64,000 nt of DNA from Bullera alba (lineage: Eukaryota; Basidiomycota; Tremellomycetes; Tremellales; Bulleraceae): NCBI GenBank assembly GCA_001600095.1, contig BCIX01000001.1, positions 3,559,198 through 3,623,197 on the forward strand. The letters are read 5' to 3'. The notes below the pieces were generated by a model. It made no database searches. It had not been told where the DNA came from and saw only the letters and a program-made list of their open reading frames with translations. Of the stretch, positions 49,501 through 60,176 are shown in pieces. The first letter of the stretch is position 1, and each line of letters starts with the position of its first letter. Made by a program: the position numbers and the translations under genes.

Positions 49501-50784
49501 TCCAAGTGAGTAGACGTTTCTCTATCCGTTTTCGATTTGCTGACAACACCCCAGCACCGGAAGAGCACCAGAGGCAAGCTCGCGAGGTTGCTAGCCGAGC
49601 AGCGGCACAGCAAGTCCCCGGACCCGCTAGTGGGCTACAGGGTTTCCCGATCCAGCGCCAAGCGTCTTTAGTGAGTCAGCTCAGAGCCCGGCACAGCCGA
49701 ACACAGCTGACGTATGCCTTAGCCATCCCTCCCTCGACATCTGACAGATGCCGAGCGGCAATATGCCCAAAGCCAAGCTGCGTTCGCGCGGCAGAACCTG
49801 ATCAACTCGCCAGCGACCATGATGGGTATGTCTCCCGCGCAGATGACGGCTCCGTCGCCTGCCACCTTGTCCGCCACTTCACCAGCCGACTCCTTCGGCG
49901 TCGGTGTCAATGGTCTGCCCATGTCGGCCAAGGGCCACAAAGCCAAGGGAAAAGCTGGCTCTCTTTCGCTCGACATCGAAGGCGGCTCTGTCGAAAGCGT
50001 CGAACTCACGCCCACGACCGCTTCGGCAAAGCGGAAGGTGTCGAAGAAAGCGGCCAAGCAAAGTGCGGCCAAAGGCAAAGGAGGGGGTAAAGGCGGGAAA
50101 ATGGCAACAAACGGACAACCCAGTACACCCCCTGGAAGCGTGTTCAGCGCTCCTGTCCCAGTCACACCACAGCAGTACGGTCAGCAGGGTGATAACAGCT
50201 ATGCTACCCCGGCTCAGCAATCGAATCACGGCGCTCAGTCTGTTCATCAGTCACCCCAAGACGAACAGCAGCAGCAGATGGGGAATTACCACGAGACGAG
50301 CCAATATGAGACACCTCAGACGCAAATCTCGCAGCAGCCCTCGCAGCCACCAAATCATGATGGAAGCCAGCCAGCTCCCTCGGACCAGCAGCAGCAGCAT
50401 CAGCAACAACAACACCAGCAGGAGCTTGCGTCACAGCAGAATCAATACCAAGCGCAGATGTTGAGCCAGAGTCAAGACTCTCTACAGCAGTTCAATCACG
50501 CGCACAACGGTATGATGGCGCACCCGGACGATCCGAACAGCCATACCATGGATGAAGACTTCATCAAGGCCCTGGGATCCTATACTGCCGACAACTCTGG
50601 CGCACCGCCCATGTCCGCCGGTGTCAACTTTGACGATGCGTTCGACTTTGACGTGAGTAGCCCATCCTAAGATCCCTGGGGAAGAGCTGACAATCTCCGC
50701 CTGCAGTGGAACACGGCCAACTTTGGAGTCACGGAGGGCGATGATACAGATTGGTTGACCAATCTGAACGAGGGAGGGGAGTGA
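46563..50784 (+). CDS. Glutamine-rich putative transcriptional coregulator with LisH-like helix and LYxWW segment
   Basis: Eight exons (46563-46574, 46613-47931, 47990-48623, 48674-49048, 49103-49505, 49555-49670, 49723-50652, 50707-50784) give 1,288 aa. After a 12-nt first exon comes a Q-rich N-terminal half (CAA/CAG runs near residues 100-120 and 190-225), a coiled coil (about 365-435), and at about 438-460 a helix reading LLLEYLQRAGYDEVATALKV, close to the LisH pattern. An acidic 190-residue linker then leads to TLYTWWNVYEDAQRL at about 652-666, which resembles the LYxWWxxFxD segment that follows LisH in the LUFS domain of Flo8/Som1, LEUNIG and SSDP proteins. A second Q/Ser/Lys-rich half and an acidic-aromatic end (NFDDAFDFDWNTANF) could be an activation domain. 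I infer a Flo8/Som1-type nuclear regulator. No DNA-binding domain is visible. Med15 or Swi1 are weaker alternatives, since no KIX or ARID was seen. Confidence 0.7.
46896..46929 (+). repeat. CAG/CAA trinucleotide run (polyglutamine)
   Basis: About eleven consecutive Gln codons mixing caa and cag inside the Q-rich gene. The mixed codons slow expansion, but length differences between strains are likely. Confidence 0.8.
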
Positions 50785-51225
50785 AGGATGTGCATTAGAT
50801 CGTTCGTGACATCTTGAGGCGAGTGACACGTCACGGAGGGCTGTACACAGCTAGTAGCTAGTATCATATAACGAATCCTCACGACCAGTCGAGCAGTTAC
50901 GGGTAGTGGTAAAATCGGGACCAACCGAAACAGTCTTGAAGATGTACACAGCCATATTATCTCTTGCACTTCGATCTGCGGCAGAGACACTCGGATTCTA
51001 GGTGCGACAACTGCATTGATCTATGAAAACAAGTACTGACAACAAAAGACAAACTAAAAGACATCTAGCTGACAGCCAGAAGGAACAATATGATACGATA
51101 CAGCCGCATAGGGTGGGGGGCTCAAGCAGGATGCCATACTCTAACATACAGCAATTTTACGAATTCCGGAGGAGGAAACAGAATACATGCCTCGCAAGCA
51201 TTGGGACCTCGACTAGCACAAGATG
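50785..51225. other. Convergent intergenic region
   Basis: 440 bases between two genes that end here; 3' UTRs only. Nothing else was seen. Confidence 0.45.
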
Positions 51226-52906
51226 TCAAATGGGAGCCCAGATTGACTTCTTGTCCAGCGCCATCCAATTCGTCGGGAGCGATTGTAGTCGGCCATGGGT
51301 CCTCGCTTCCGCCAGCGCGTTGTCAAGACCTCGCGGTGCCTCCGCCTCCTGACTCTTGGTTCGCGACAGCGGTACGACGGGCGTGCTCCAAGATGCTGGA
51401 CCTCGACTGGCGGTAGATGTGCCGCTGACATCGTTCTGAGACCTGGTCGGATGTCCGGCCTGCCTTGCGGCCACGTTCGCTGCCCACCGGGCGACGGTCT
51501 CGGTCACTGGGAGTTTCACCCCCGCGGGCTCGTTCACGTGATGCTTGGCTGACGAGGGGGTGTCGAATGACCCTTCAGTGAAGTCAGGGTCTACCTCATG
51601 GTGGGAGGAAACACCGGTCGAGCTGCTGGAGGGCGTAGTGGAGACGATGGGTTGAGCTTCATCGACAGATGGCTGGGCGGCTTCGAGCTGGTGTTGTGGA
51701 TAGGTGTTGTAACCATACCACTGCCCGATCGGAGGGTGAGACGCCATTTGCGAAGGGTGGAACTGGTGATTGTAGTAGACTGTCCCATTCCAAGCGCTCC
51801 CTCTTGGTCCAGATGTCAGCTCCTGACCTAGCTAAGCTATACGAGAAGTGATTCACCCATACCATGGGACGAACGCCGAGCCCGACGAGGTAGAGGCATC
51901 GTAGGGGGCAGCAGGCTGGGCCTGCGTATCGTTTCTCGCGAGAATTCTCAGTCTGAGATGGGTCAGCGACTGACTACAGTGCTCCAGTCCATACAACACT
52001 CACGCAATGGCGAAACTGGCCAAACTTCCATTGAACTCTCCGGTGATCAAGTTTAAGATCGAAGTTGCCGAGCCTTGGTTGATGGCAGCGTTCATCGCAT
52101 AGATACGACCCTCAGACAGGGTATTGCTTCTCGCGAGTGCCCCTGTGAGGATGATGTTCAACCCATATTCGTTTGACTTTGCTGATCGTTCGAACTCACT
52201 GATTGGCTTGCCGTATGCGGGTCTCAGGTTGCACTCAAAGTAGGCGAAGCCTTGCATTCGGCTGATGGCAGCTTGGACGCCGGCCGGAGAGTCAAATGAG
52301 ATGAAGGCGCAATCCTTCCTATCACCAAGTTGGGCCTATGACAGTGAGTCAGCCATCGAACAATACGCAAAGACAAGGCAAACTCACGTCTATCACGTCA
52401 CCGAAACAGTTGAACACGAGCACCAACTCGGAGATGTCGGTGTCGATGGCCAGCCCACCGACGAAAACTGAGTAGAGCGCGTCATCGTAAGAGCGCGTAG
52501 CTCTGCCAGACCTGGCCTCGTCGAATCCCTTGTCGGATCGAGGGCTCGCGAGACCGTCTCGGAGATGAATGGATCGGACCACCAGAATCAAGAGCATTTG
52601 AAGCTTGTGGTGGAGCTTGTCGAATTGCTCTTGGGCGACGGGGAAGACAAGTTGAACAATGTGCTTCTCGAGGCAGAACCTTTGAAAGAGAATCATGGCC
52701 TTGTCCTCGAACACGGTGGGATCGATGCACGCGACGTCGAAGGACGACGGGATGAAACCAGAGGTCTTGATGTCCCAGACTGGGTGACTCATTGGGTTGG
52801 CGTCCAGGATGGAGTCGCTGACCATAGCAAGGGGGTTGGCGGGGATAGCAGCACCGTTGGTGAAGTGGGGCGCGATTCCGGGGGGAGGAGCGGGGGGAGC
52901 TGACAT
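51226..52906 (-). CDS. RNA-recognition-motif protein
   Basis: Four exons (52906-52388, 52335-52004, 51952-51863, 51796-51226) give 503 aa. A Pro/Ala-rich start is followed by a helical N-terminal domain of about 100 residues that I do not recognise (FIPSSFDVACIDP, FEDKAMILFQRF). An RRM spans about 143-215: RNP2 is YSVFVGGL (145-152) and RNP1 is the slightly degenerate KDCAFISF (180-187), with Asp where Gly is usual. The phase-0 intron splits the domain between them. The next block (GRIYAMNAAINQGSATSILNL) and the C-terminal half are Ser/Pro/Gln-rich, with one WYGYNTY segment. It is a likely mRNA-binding regulator. The exon 3/4 join uses a gtatgg donor and a gggag acceptor, the only pair that keeps the frame, so that junction is the weakest. 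A long leader seems to lie upstream. Confidence 0.75.
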
Positions 52907-54446
52907 CTTGGCACGCGTGCGAGGCTGCTAGATATCGCGTGGGTGGGCGTGAACAGGCGACCGAGAGGGTGTCGAATCGAGCTGAGAGGACTCGTATAGG
53001 TGAAAAAGACCAAGAAAGGCCTGAGTAGTGGTTAAGATGAGGAGTCGACGTGTGAAGGAAGCGTCGTAGGGTGCGAGGTGAAAGTGAACGGTTTTGGCGG
53101 CTTGAGGGGGAAAAAGAAGCGGCCTGCGACTTGGTCTACATATATGCGCAGGGGGGTAAGCTGCTTGACTTGTGACGACCGGTTTGAGTCTGGTTGAAAC
53201 GGGGTAGCCTTGGTTCGAGGCGATGCTATAGATGGCCATGAGACTCGGCTCGAGACGAGGGCTCTGACATTGCACTCTGCACGCGTCTTCACCAGGTCGC
53301 AACTGAAATCCTATAGATAGCAAATTAGCTGATGTGCCAAGTGAGCAGCACAGAAGGGTGAACAAGTCTGAAACGAGTGGAACCCATGTGGATGGATAGA
53401 CAGGGAGAAACGAATGAATGTTGGATGGTAGGCATGTCGGGTGAGGAAGGAGAGGGCAGGGGGAGAGATCTTCCGATCGATAGTCTAGGCAGAGATGTGT
53501 GACTCGATTGGCATCAGGTACCAGAAGGTACCTAGTCGAGTTTGATATTTGTTACTTACCAGGTCAGGCACTTGCCTTTGAAGTTATCCGTCCACGATTT
53601 GCTCCGATGATCTACACCGTATGTCGGAGCCGAGGTCTGACAAGGTTGGACGTTGAACGTTGAACTGAGAGCCGAGAGTAATTGCGTTTGAGAAACGAAG
53701 GGGTAATTGATACAATTAGGCTGCTGAAAGGGGATTGTTGTACTATGGCTGACCGAGACTGACTGACTGACTGACTGATCGTTGACTGGATTGACTGAAA
53801 ATGACTAGACTGACTGAACTGACTGATTGACTATGTGCGAGGGCGTTGAGAGAAGGTTGCTAGACTCAGCCATTGCTGGCTAGTCTTATATCGCCTCTAT
53901 GGCATCGTAGATGGAACGCAACCAAGGCGTATGTATGACTTGACCGCTCAGGTCCTCATCTCACGTTTTGAAACTAGCAAAGCGAAGCTGGTCGTTTGTC
54001 TTTGGCAGTGGAGCAAGCCGCCAGCGTGGCAGTCGTCCCATAGGCTTCGACATGGCAGGAGGATGCGTTAGGGTGGGCCCATGAAGCGCTGAGCCGGGAG
54101 AGCACCCTTGCAGACGTCAATGACGCTGCTAGTGCTACCAGGTCACGACTTATTAGCTGCAAGTTCGCCTTCGAGGTCGCGGCCAAAAACATGAAACGGC
54201 AGATCGAGGTGCGGAGCTCCATACTCGTACTGTAGCTATTGCGTCATCTTACCCACGTGGCTGCTGCCGGCTGCCTGCTGCCTTCTGCTCATCCTGTTAG
54301 CCCTCCCTCCTAGAGACGTCTCCGAGTGAGAAACAGTCGAGCGGTGGATACACGAGTACTCGTACACTGAGCACGAGGACAGAGAAGGACTCGATGCATC
54401 GTATCACAATGAGTACTGCTTGGCTATGCACATTCGGGCTATACGC
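52907..54446. promoter_or_regulatory. 1.5 kb upstream region of the RRM gene
   Basis: No supportable gene lies here. The region includes a TGAC tandem repeat (from 53758), a CACGTG at 54254-54259 (inside CCACGTGG), and C/T-rich minus-strand sequence next to the RRM start that fits a long leader. A minus ORF of 82 codons at 53974-54222 shows no family likeness. Confidence 0.4.
53758..53830. repeat. TGAC/GACT microsatellite and degenerate extension
   Basis: Five to six perfect GACT units at 53758-53779 are followed by scattered tgactga copies to about 53830. Confidence 0.85.
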
Positions 54447-55536
54447 TCAAACCCTTCTGGCCTTGCGCGAATCTTGCTCTTCACCAAGGGACTGAATGGT
54501 GCTCAGCTCAGCTCATTCAGCAACAGGCAATGCTTGACTTACCTCTCGGAGGGTCTCCAGAGCGGCGCTCAACTTGTCCAACTTCTCACGGGCGACTTCT
54601 CGTCTCTGCATGAGATCGTCAGTCGAGACAAACGTGACGCTTGATCGTCAAACTCACCTTCTGATCGGCTTGATCGCGCAAACCGGCACTGACAGATTCT
54701 TTGTCCTCCCAGAACTTCTTTGCCGTCTCTTCAAGTCGAGCCATCAGATCAGGGTCTGCTTCTGGAGAGACCAGCTCCTTCGCCTTCTTCTCCTCGGCGG
54801 CCTGAGCTTCCCTTCTCTGTCGTCGGCGGGCTCCCCAGCCCCATACATGCTCGATGCTGGCCTTGGACTCGACAGGTGTGATTTCTTTAGGTGCTGGGCT
54901 GACCTTCATCTGCTCGAGCTGCTTGACGATCTCCGAAGGATGATCCACAGTGGTACTTATGGGAGCACTTGAGGGCGTGGGGGCGTACTGGTAGACGGGT
55001 GATGGACTCGATGGCGGAGTGTTGGGAGTTGTATTGACTTGCTCCCGACGACAATGACTCGGCCACTCAAAGCGTCGGGGCTGTGGCGCGTCTTGGACCC
55101 TGGAGTCGGTCGGGGGTGAGCTAGACTCCTGGGCTTTCCTCTCCGCCCGTCGATGTCGACTGTAGTAGTAGTCTGCTACTCCCCATCCAAGGGCAAACTA
55201 TCTCAACATCAGCTACCTCCTACCCACGTGAAGACCACCGAGACTCACGTAGAAGATCCGTCGACCGAAACCTCCACCTCCGAATCCGCCGTACCTGAAC
55301 GGCCTCCTACCACCATAGTAGTTGTAGTGCACGTTGCTGGTACCTCGAGGTGGTCCACCGACTCCACCTCCGGAAGAATGGATGTGCTCGCCCGCCTTGA
55401 GCGCCTCTTGAGCTAGCTTGCTGTCTGGAGGTACGGAACCTGGCTGACCGGCGGACCAAGAGAAATAGGCATGTTCTGTATGCGGGGGCCACCAGGTGCC
55501 CCAACCTTGGTGCTGAAGTGTCTTGCTGGGTTGCAT
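54447..55536 (-). CDS. Orphan small membrane protein with charged C-terminal coil
   Basis: Four exons (55536-55249, 55197-54658, 54605-54543, 54491-54447) give 311 aa. I do not recognise it. The N-terminus is aromatic and polar (GWGTWWPPHTEHAYFSW), then comes a Gly/Tyr/Arg-rich stretch (YGGRRPFRYGGFGGGGFGRR), then one likely membrane segment IFYFALGWGVADYYYS near residue 95, then a Ser/Pro-rich linker and a highly charged helix (IEHVWGWGARRRQRREAQAAEEKKAKEL ends near 235) that continues to the C-terminus. The layout suggests an anchored protein with a cytosolic or matrix coil, possibly mitochondrial. The last exon is a choice: reading through its donor would also stop after ten codons. Confidence 0.6.
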
Positions 55537-56073
55537 GACAGCGGTGTGACTGTTGTGTTGATTGTGGGGTGATTTGCTGGAGGTTGTAGGTGAGAGTGAG
55601 ATGAGTATCTCGAGTGGTATTAGTACTACGCTGTATATATACCATACATGATCCATATGGCGGTACTGTCTGCCGATGAGCCTCGTGAGCGGTCGGCCAT
55701 GCTGATGTGTTGCTATATTGCCATGAGCCAGGCGCTTGCATCTTCGTTCGGCGTCGAGTTCAAGACAGCCCTTTGACTGCTGCCGATTGGTGACGTCTTC
55801 GTTTTGAGCCGAATAGGTCCGGCTAGGCCGAAGGAAGGGTGACCGTGGGAAAGCCATCCGGCGTTCAAGTCTCCGGCTAAGAAACTTTTGTATGTTACCC
55901 GGGGATTACAGGGATCTCGTTGCCGTCATTTCGGTGAGATACCATTCGCCTATTGACCCGTGTCAACTGGGACAAGCTACAAGTATATCTACGTCCAATC
56001 TCATCATCTCCTCAGTCAGTCAGTCATCCCGCCAACACTCTCACCCCGCACTACCCGAAGAATCTCCGCCGCC
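55537..56073. promoter_or_regulatory. Divergent promoter orphan / carnitine carrier
   Basis: 537 bases between outward-facing starts, with no gene. The plus-strand end (about 56000-56073) is CT/CA-rich leader. A possible TATA (tatatatacc) is at 55634-55643, oriented for the minus gene about 100 bases upstream of its ATG. Confidence 0.5.
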
Positions 56074-57384
56074 ATGTCAGACGACGCGTCAGAGCTCGAA
56101 GCCATTAGGAAGACGGAGACAAAGCAGACGGTGGACCCCATCAAGTCCTTTCTCTCTGGTGGTTTCGGTGGTGTCTCGTGTGTTCTTGTTGGTCACCCAT
56201 TCGACTTGACGAAAACGAGGCTACAGACCGCTCCAGAAGGAACTTATAAAGGTGCTCTGGATGTAGTCAGGAAGACTATCGCGCAGGATGGTATCAAAGG
56301 GTGAGTGATGGACGACGCGCTCTTGGCATCACCACCGGTGTCATCATATGTCGTTTGTCTCGAGGTCGTGTGAGCGTCTAGGCTGATGAACGACGCCAGA
56401 ATGTACCGAGGTATCACCCCTCCGCTGATTGGTGTGACGCCCATCTTCGCCATCTCGTTCTGGGTCAGTCAACGCGTTTCGCACGGAGCTCAAGCGGCAG
56501 GCTGACCAATATCTTAGGGTTATGACATGGGTAAACGGGTCGTATACTCCTTTACGCCCAACAGGAAAGACCAAGCTTTGTCTCTGGGCGAGCTAGCAGT
56601 CGCTGGGGCTCTGTCGGCCGTTCCGGCCACTCTGGTCGCTGGTCCAGCTGAGCGAGTCAAGGTGCTGCTGCAGGTGCGTGAGGAATGCAAAGCGGGCCAA
56701 TGGGGCTACGCTGATTGTTTCGATAGGTGCAAGGTGGAGCATCTGGAGGTCCACAATACACTGGACCCGTGGACGTTCTCAGGAAGCTATACGCGGAAGG
56801 CGGTATGAAGTCGATATTCAGAGGTACCTTTGCGACTCTTGCCCGAGACGGACCCGGATCCGCAGCGTGAGTGGTGTCAGTTAGTCGCCGAGACGTTGCT
56901 GAATGTGAACTAGCTACTTTGCTACCTACGAGCTCATCAAGCGAAAACTCTCTGGAGAGCCAATTACGCTGCCCAATGGAGACAAAGCACCAGCACCGCC
57001 TCTATCTGTTCCCTCTGTTATTCTCGCCGGTGGTACCGCTGGTGTCGCCATGTGGTCCCTGGCCATCCCGCCAGACGTGAGTATGCGTTGCCTTGTCAAG
57101 AGTTCAGACTGATGTGACAAACTATAGACCATCAAATCCCGCCTGCAATCCGCTCCTCATGGCACGTATTCCGGCTTCCTCGACTGCGCCCGAAAACTCA
57201 TTGCAAAAGACGGTGTTACCGCGCTATGGAAAGGATTCGGACCTGCCATGGCCAGAGCGTTCCCTGCCAACGTGAGTGGAAGAGTGTCAAGAATGTATGA
57301 TTATTCACTGATGTGCCAATCTCCCAGGCCGCTACATTCCTGGGTGTCGAATTGAGTTTGAAAGCCATGGACAGAGCTTGGTAA
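56074..57384 (+). CDS. CRC1: Mitochondrial carnitine/acylcarnitine carrier
   Basis: This inner-membrane carrier swaps acylcarnitine for carnitine and lets acetyl or fatty acyl groups into the matrix. Seven exons (56074-56300, 56400-56463, 56518-56673, 56727-56866, 56914-57076, 57128-57271, 57328-57384) give 316 aa. It has three mitochondrial-carrier repeats, each with a Px[DE]xx[KR] signature: GHPFDLTKTRLQ near residue 45, AGPAERVKVLLQ near 140 and IPPDTIKSRLQSAP near 250. In the second repeat the Asp is replaced by Glu (PAERVK), a feature of the carnitine/ornithine carrier branch. The GGASGGPQYTGPVDVLRK stretch and the C-terminal FLGVELSLKAM also fit CRC1/AcuH. The 3' end is 243 bases from the convergent orphan. 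Confidence 0.93.
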
Positions 57385-57627
57385 TCGCGACCGATACCTT
57401 GCACTGCGAGACGATAGAACATAGAACATTCGCCGAGCTCAAGCATGACTTCTGTCTATACCCTTGTTCCGGGTTGATGCATCTCTGGCATCATGAATGG
57501 CTGTTCATCGATCATCACTCATACATGGTCATGATAGTGCATTGCTGACTGGATTGTAATTAATACTTCATCGTTAGGACTGTTGTCCATAGTACATGCT
57601 CACTCGCTCTACCTCCTTGACCCGCCC

Positions 57628-58716
57628 TCATGTAAGCGTTCGGCCCACAGGCGTATTGACGACCCAGAACGGTCCAGCTCTTTCCTTTTTCTGCTCCTTC
57701 TCCCTCTTCTCCTCGCCTTCTAAGTCCAATGGGACCAAGCTCGCCTTTGACTTCCTCGGCTTCGCTTTGGGTCGTCCAGATGGCATTGGGGTGCGGGGGC
57801 TGGACTCGGGTTGGTATGTTGGCATTATGATCTCGTGCTGATCGAGCGCTTGATCTGTCGTTGTGTTGATAATATCGTACATGGCAGGATGGGGTAATAG
57901 TGATCTGGAGGCCCGTAGTGGAGATGACGGGGGATGAGCTCTTGGTGTAGACTGGTCAAGGTCGGGCTGGGGTAGGGATGACGACAGCAATTGATACTCC
58001 TCGTCTTCCATATCTCTTCTTTCGGGAGTAACGCTTTGATGCAGGTCAGGTTGCCCTTTGTTCTTCTGCCCGGGCTCCAACTTTTCCCTGTCCGTGACCT
58101 TCGTGCCCTTCTCCTTCCGCTCTTTGTCCTTCTTCACCTTCTTCACCTTCTTCCCAGTCCTCGTCACTCCAGCACCGTTGCCGTTCGTTATCGATACTGT
58201 CGATGCTGACGAGGGGTTCTCTTCTTTGGATATCTCGATTGACGCGATGCCGGGTTGAGGAGCAAGCACCAAGTTCGACGGCTGTTCAGGGTTGGCTATC
58301 GGACCCGTCAACACCGCCGCTGAGATGGGAGCACCAATGACCTTCGTAGGTCTTGGTTTTGGCGTAGTAACAGCCTTCGAGCTCTTCACTCGGGCCACAG
58401 GGCATGGATCAACCTTGGGCGAGGCAGACTTTGGCAACGGAACGGTCGATCTCGAGGGAGATGCCCGTAGGTGATTTAGATGGAAGAGATGGACGTCGGC
58501 TTCCGAGGTCCTTGCCCTTTTCCTCTTTCGCTCCTTCTCCTCCTTCACTGCTAGCTCATTGATCGATCGTCTTCTAGCGAGGGTTGAAGTCGTCGAGGCG
58601 AATAGAGTTGTCGGTGCGGCGGGTTCCTTGGACGATGGACCTTGTGATGGACCAGCGAGGAGGGAGGATATCCTCTGGAGGTGAAAAGAATGTATTTCCG
58701 ATTCGAGTAGGGTCAT
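57628..58716 (-). CDS. Orphan lysine-rich protein, intronless
   Basis: I do not recognise this 362-aa single-exon protein. It opens with an amphipathic helix (TLLESEIHSFHLQRISSLLAG), has a basic stretch (KEEKERKRKRARTSE) near residue 62 that could be a nuclear localisation signal, then a second amphipathic segment (ADVHLFHLNHLRASPSRST). A lysine cluster (GKKVKKVKKDKERKEKGTK) lies near 190. The C-terminus carries GRPKAKPRKSKA (AT-hook-like, but with GRPKA rather than GRP flanked by Arg) and ends WVVNTPVGRTLT. The makeup suggests a nuclear, possibly chromatin-linked, largely disordered protein. Single-exon structure is unusual beside its neighbours. Confidence 0.6.
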   Translation of the reverse strand: MTLLESEIHSFHLQRISSLLAGPSQGPSSKEPAAPTTLFASTTSTLARRRSINELAVKEEKERKRKRARTSEADVHLFHLNHLRASPSRSTVPLPKSASPKVDPCPVARVKSSKAVTTPKPRPTKVIGAPISAAVLTGPIANPEQPSNLVLAPQPGIASIEISKEENPSSASTVSITNGNGAGVTRTGKKVKKVKKDKERKEKGTKVTDREKLEPGQKNKGQPDLHQSVTPERRDMEDEEYQLLSSSLPQPDLDQSTPRAHPPSSPLRASRSLLPHPAMYDIINTTTDQALDQHEIIMPTYQPESSPRTPMPSGRPKAKPRKSKASLVPLDLEGEEKREKEQKKERAGPFWVVNTPVGRTLT

Positions 58717-59252
58717 CTCGTACTCTCGATCACTGTTATAGTCGAACGTGAAGATGAACGACTGCTACTATGACCTCTACTCAACAGAGGTCAACCGGCC
58801 ACCGCTCAGCGCACGGAGCAGGAAGACAAAGGGTCAACCGAGCAACTTTTTGATTCCGCTTTGTTGACAAGCTCCTCGAGCGCTCCTCCTGCTACAGCGA
58901 TCTGACTCAGTGCGATCTTCTCCTGACTCCTGCTCGTTCGAGCTGTCCCGGTCGAATCACAAGCCCTTCAGTGGGGCTGTGGACGATGTTAGGGGCTGTA
59001 GACGATGTTACATTACGGTCGGAAAGTCGCCAGTCAGACTCTCGCGCAAAATCAGCCTGAAAGCTCGGCAGAAGACAAGATCAAGTCAGCTGAAGCCTGA
59101 AACCCTCGCAGTTCGAACAGCAGTGTCCTCCGTTCGACCGTCAACCAACCGTCAACGCACTTTACACCTGCGCCTTCTCGATGATGCAAGCGACAAGCCC
59201 ACGTCTTCTCCTGGTCCACGCTTTGATTTTTGCAGTCATACGACCACCCATC
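58717..59252. promoter_or_regulatory. Divergent promoter between two orphans
   Basis: About 535 bases between outward-facing genes. A direct repeat of gggctgt.gacgatgtta occurs at about 58974-59010. A tttttgcag at 59227-59235 just before the ATG at 59253 looks like the end of a 5' UTR intron. Confidence 0.4.
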
Positions 59253-59741
59253 ATGTCTTCGGAACATTCACGCGGCACCGATGTCTTGCGACTTTGCCCG
59301 CAAATCATCCATACCTACACCGTGGCCAATACCTACACCGGGGCCAAAGACAGCGTCTCTATAGAATGGTCCGTCGGGCCTCTACGTATCGACAAGGGCA
59401 TCACATGCGCCACTGGTCCTGTCGAAGGACAAACTGCCCCGGAAGACGCATCCATGACAGTCGAACAAGATGAGGCCTCCCTCAATTCGGCTTACTCTGC
59501 CGCTCTGACAGAGTTGTACAGTGCTGTGAAATTGAAGGCAGCATGGGAGACGATCTGGCGACAGGAAAGGGATGACTACGAGACCGGACTCTCTCCAAGG
59601 GACGGTTTGGCCAAATGGTCCAGCCACATCCGCGATGTAGCCGGCAAATTGATCCGCGAAGAATCAAGCCTCGCGATACTGACTTCTGACAGTATAAAAG
59701 TCGACGAGGCGATCAACGTGCTTATTCGGTATTCCGGTTAA
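59253..59741 (+). CDS. Orphan gene A of a three-gene run
   Basis: The frame is open from 59181. ATG 59253 gives 162 aa and is preferred because it follows a good 3' splice site (tttttgcag), which implies a spliced leader. The earlier ATG at 59181 would add 24 residues (LLLVHALIFAVI core) that could act as a secretory signal, so a secreted form cannot be excluded. I know no homologue. The protein is acidic to neutral, with helices in its second half (LNSAYSAALTELYSAVKLKAAW) and no Cys-rich or catalytic motif. It is followed on the same strand by two more orphan genes of similar size and helical makeup. Confidence 0.45.
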   Translation: MSSEHSRGTDVLRLCPQIIHTYTVANTYTGAKDSVSIEWSVGPLRIDKGITCATGPVEGQTAPEDASMTVEQDEASLNSAYSAALTELYSAVKLKAAWETIWRQERDDYETGLSPRDGLAKWSSHIRDVAGKLIREESSLAILTSDSIKVDEAINVLIRYSG

Positions 59742-60176
59742 GCCAAGCTGCGACATCCCGAAGTGCTGCAAACCAAGTCATAGCGGTTAGTGGCGTGTCA
59801 GGGAGCGTGGGCGACAAAGGTTTGTGCTGCGTCATAGGACTTCGCGGTAAGTTGCGCAGTTTACATTACATGCAATCTAGTCTCAGGCCTTCCTTTCCAA
59901 ATCACGACAATTTGGACCACTTCGTCGTCACTTTGTCTGTAACCCCTGTCATCAAGCTGCTCGTGTTTCAATCAAACCGATTTAGATGAGCTTTCACCTC
60001 TTCGAATTGAGATATGGATCGAAGGCGAGTCGCTGAAGACACTCAGACACTCAGACACTCGCAACGTCGTCTACTACAAATGGATTGCTCAACGCTTTTC
60101 AGAGCTCACAGTCACACTCACTCTCTCCTTCATAGGACAACGAAAGCACCATTCACATCAGACCATCACTGCAACC
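59742..60176. other. Intergenic between orphans A and B
   Basis: 435 bases, presumably the promoter of orphan B. Nothing beyond short ORFs was seen. Confidence 0.4.
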
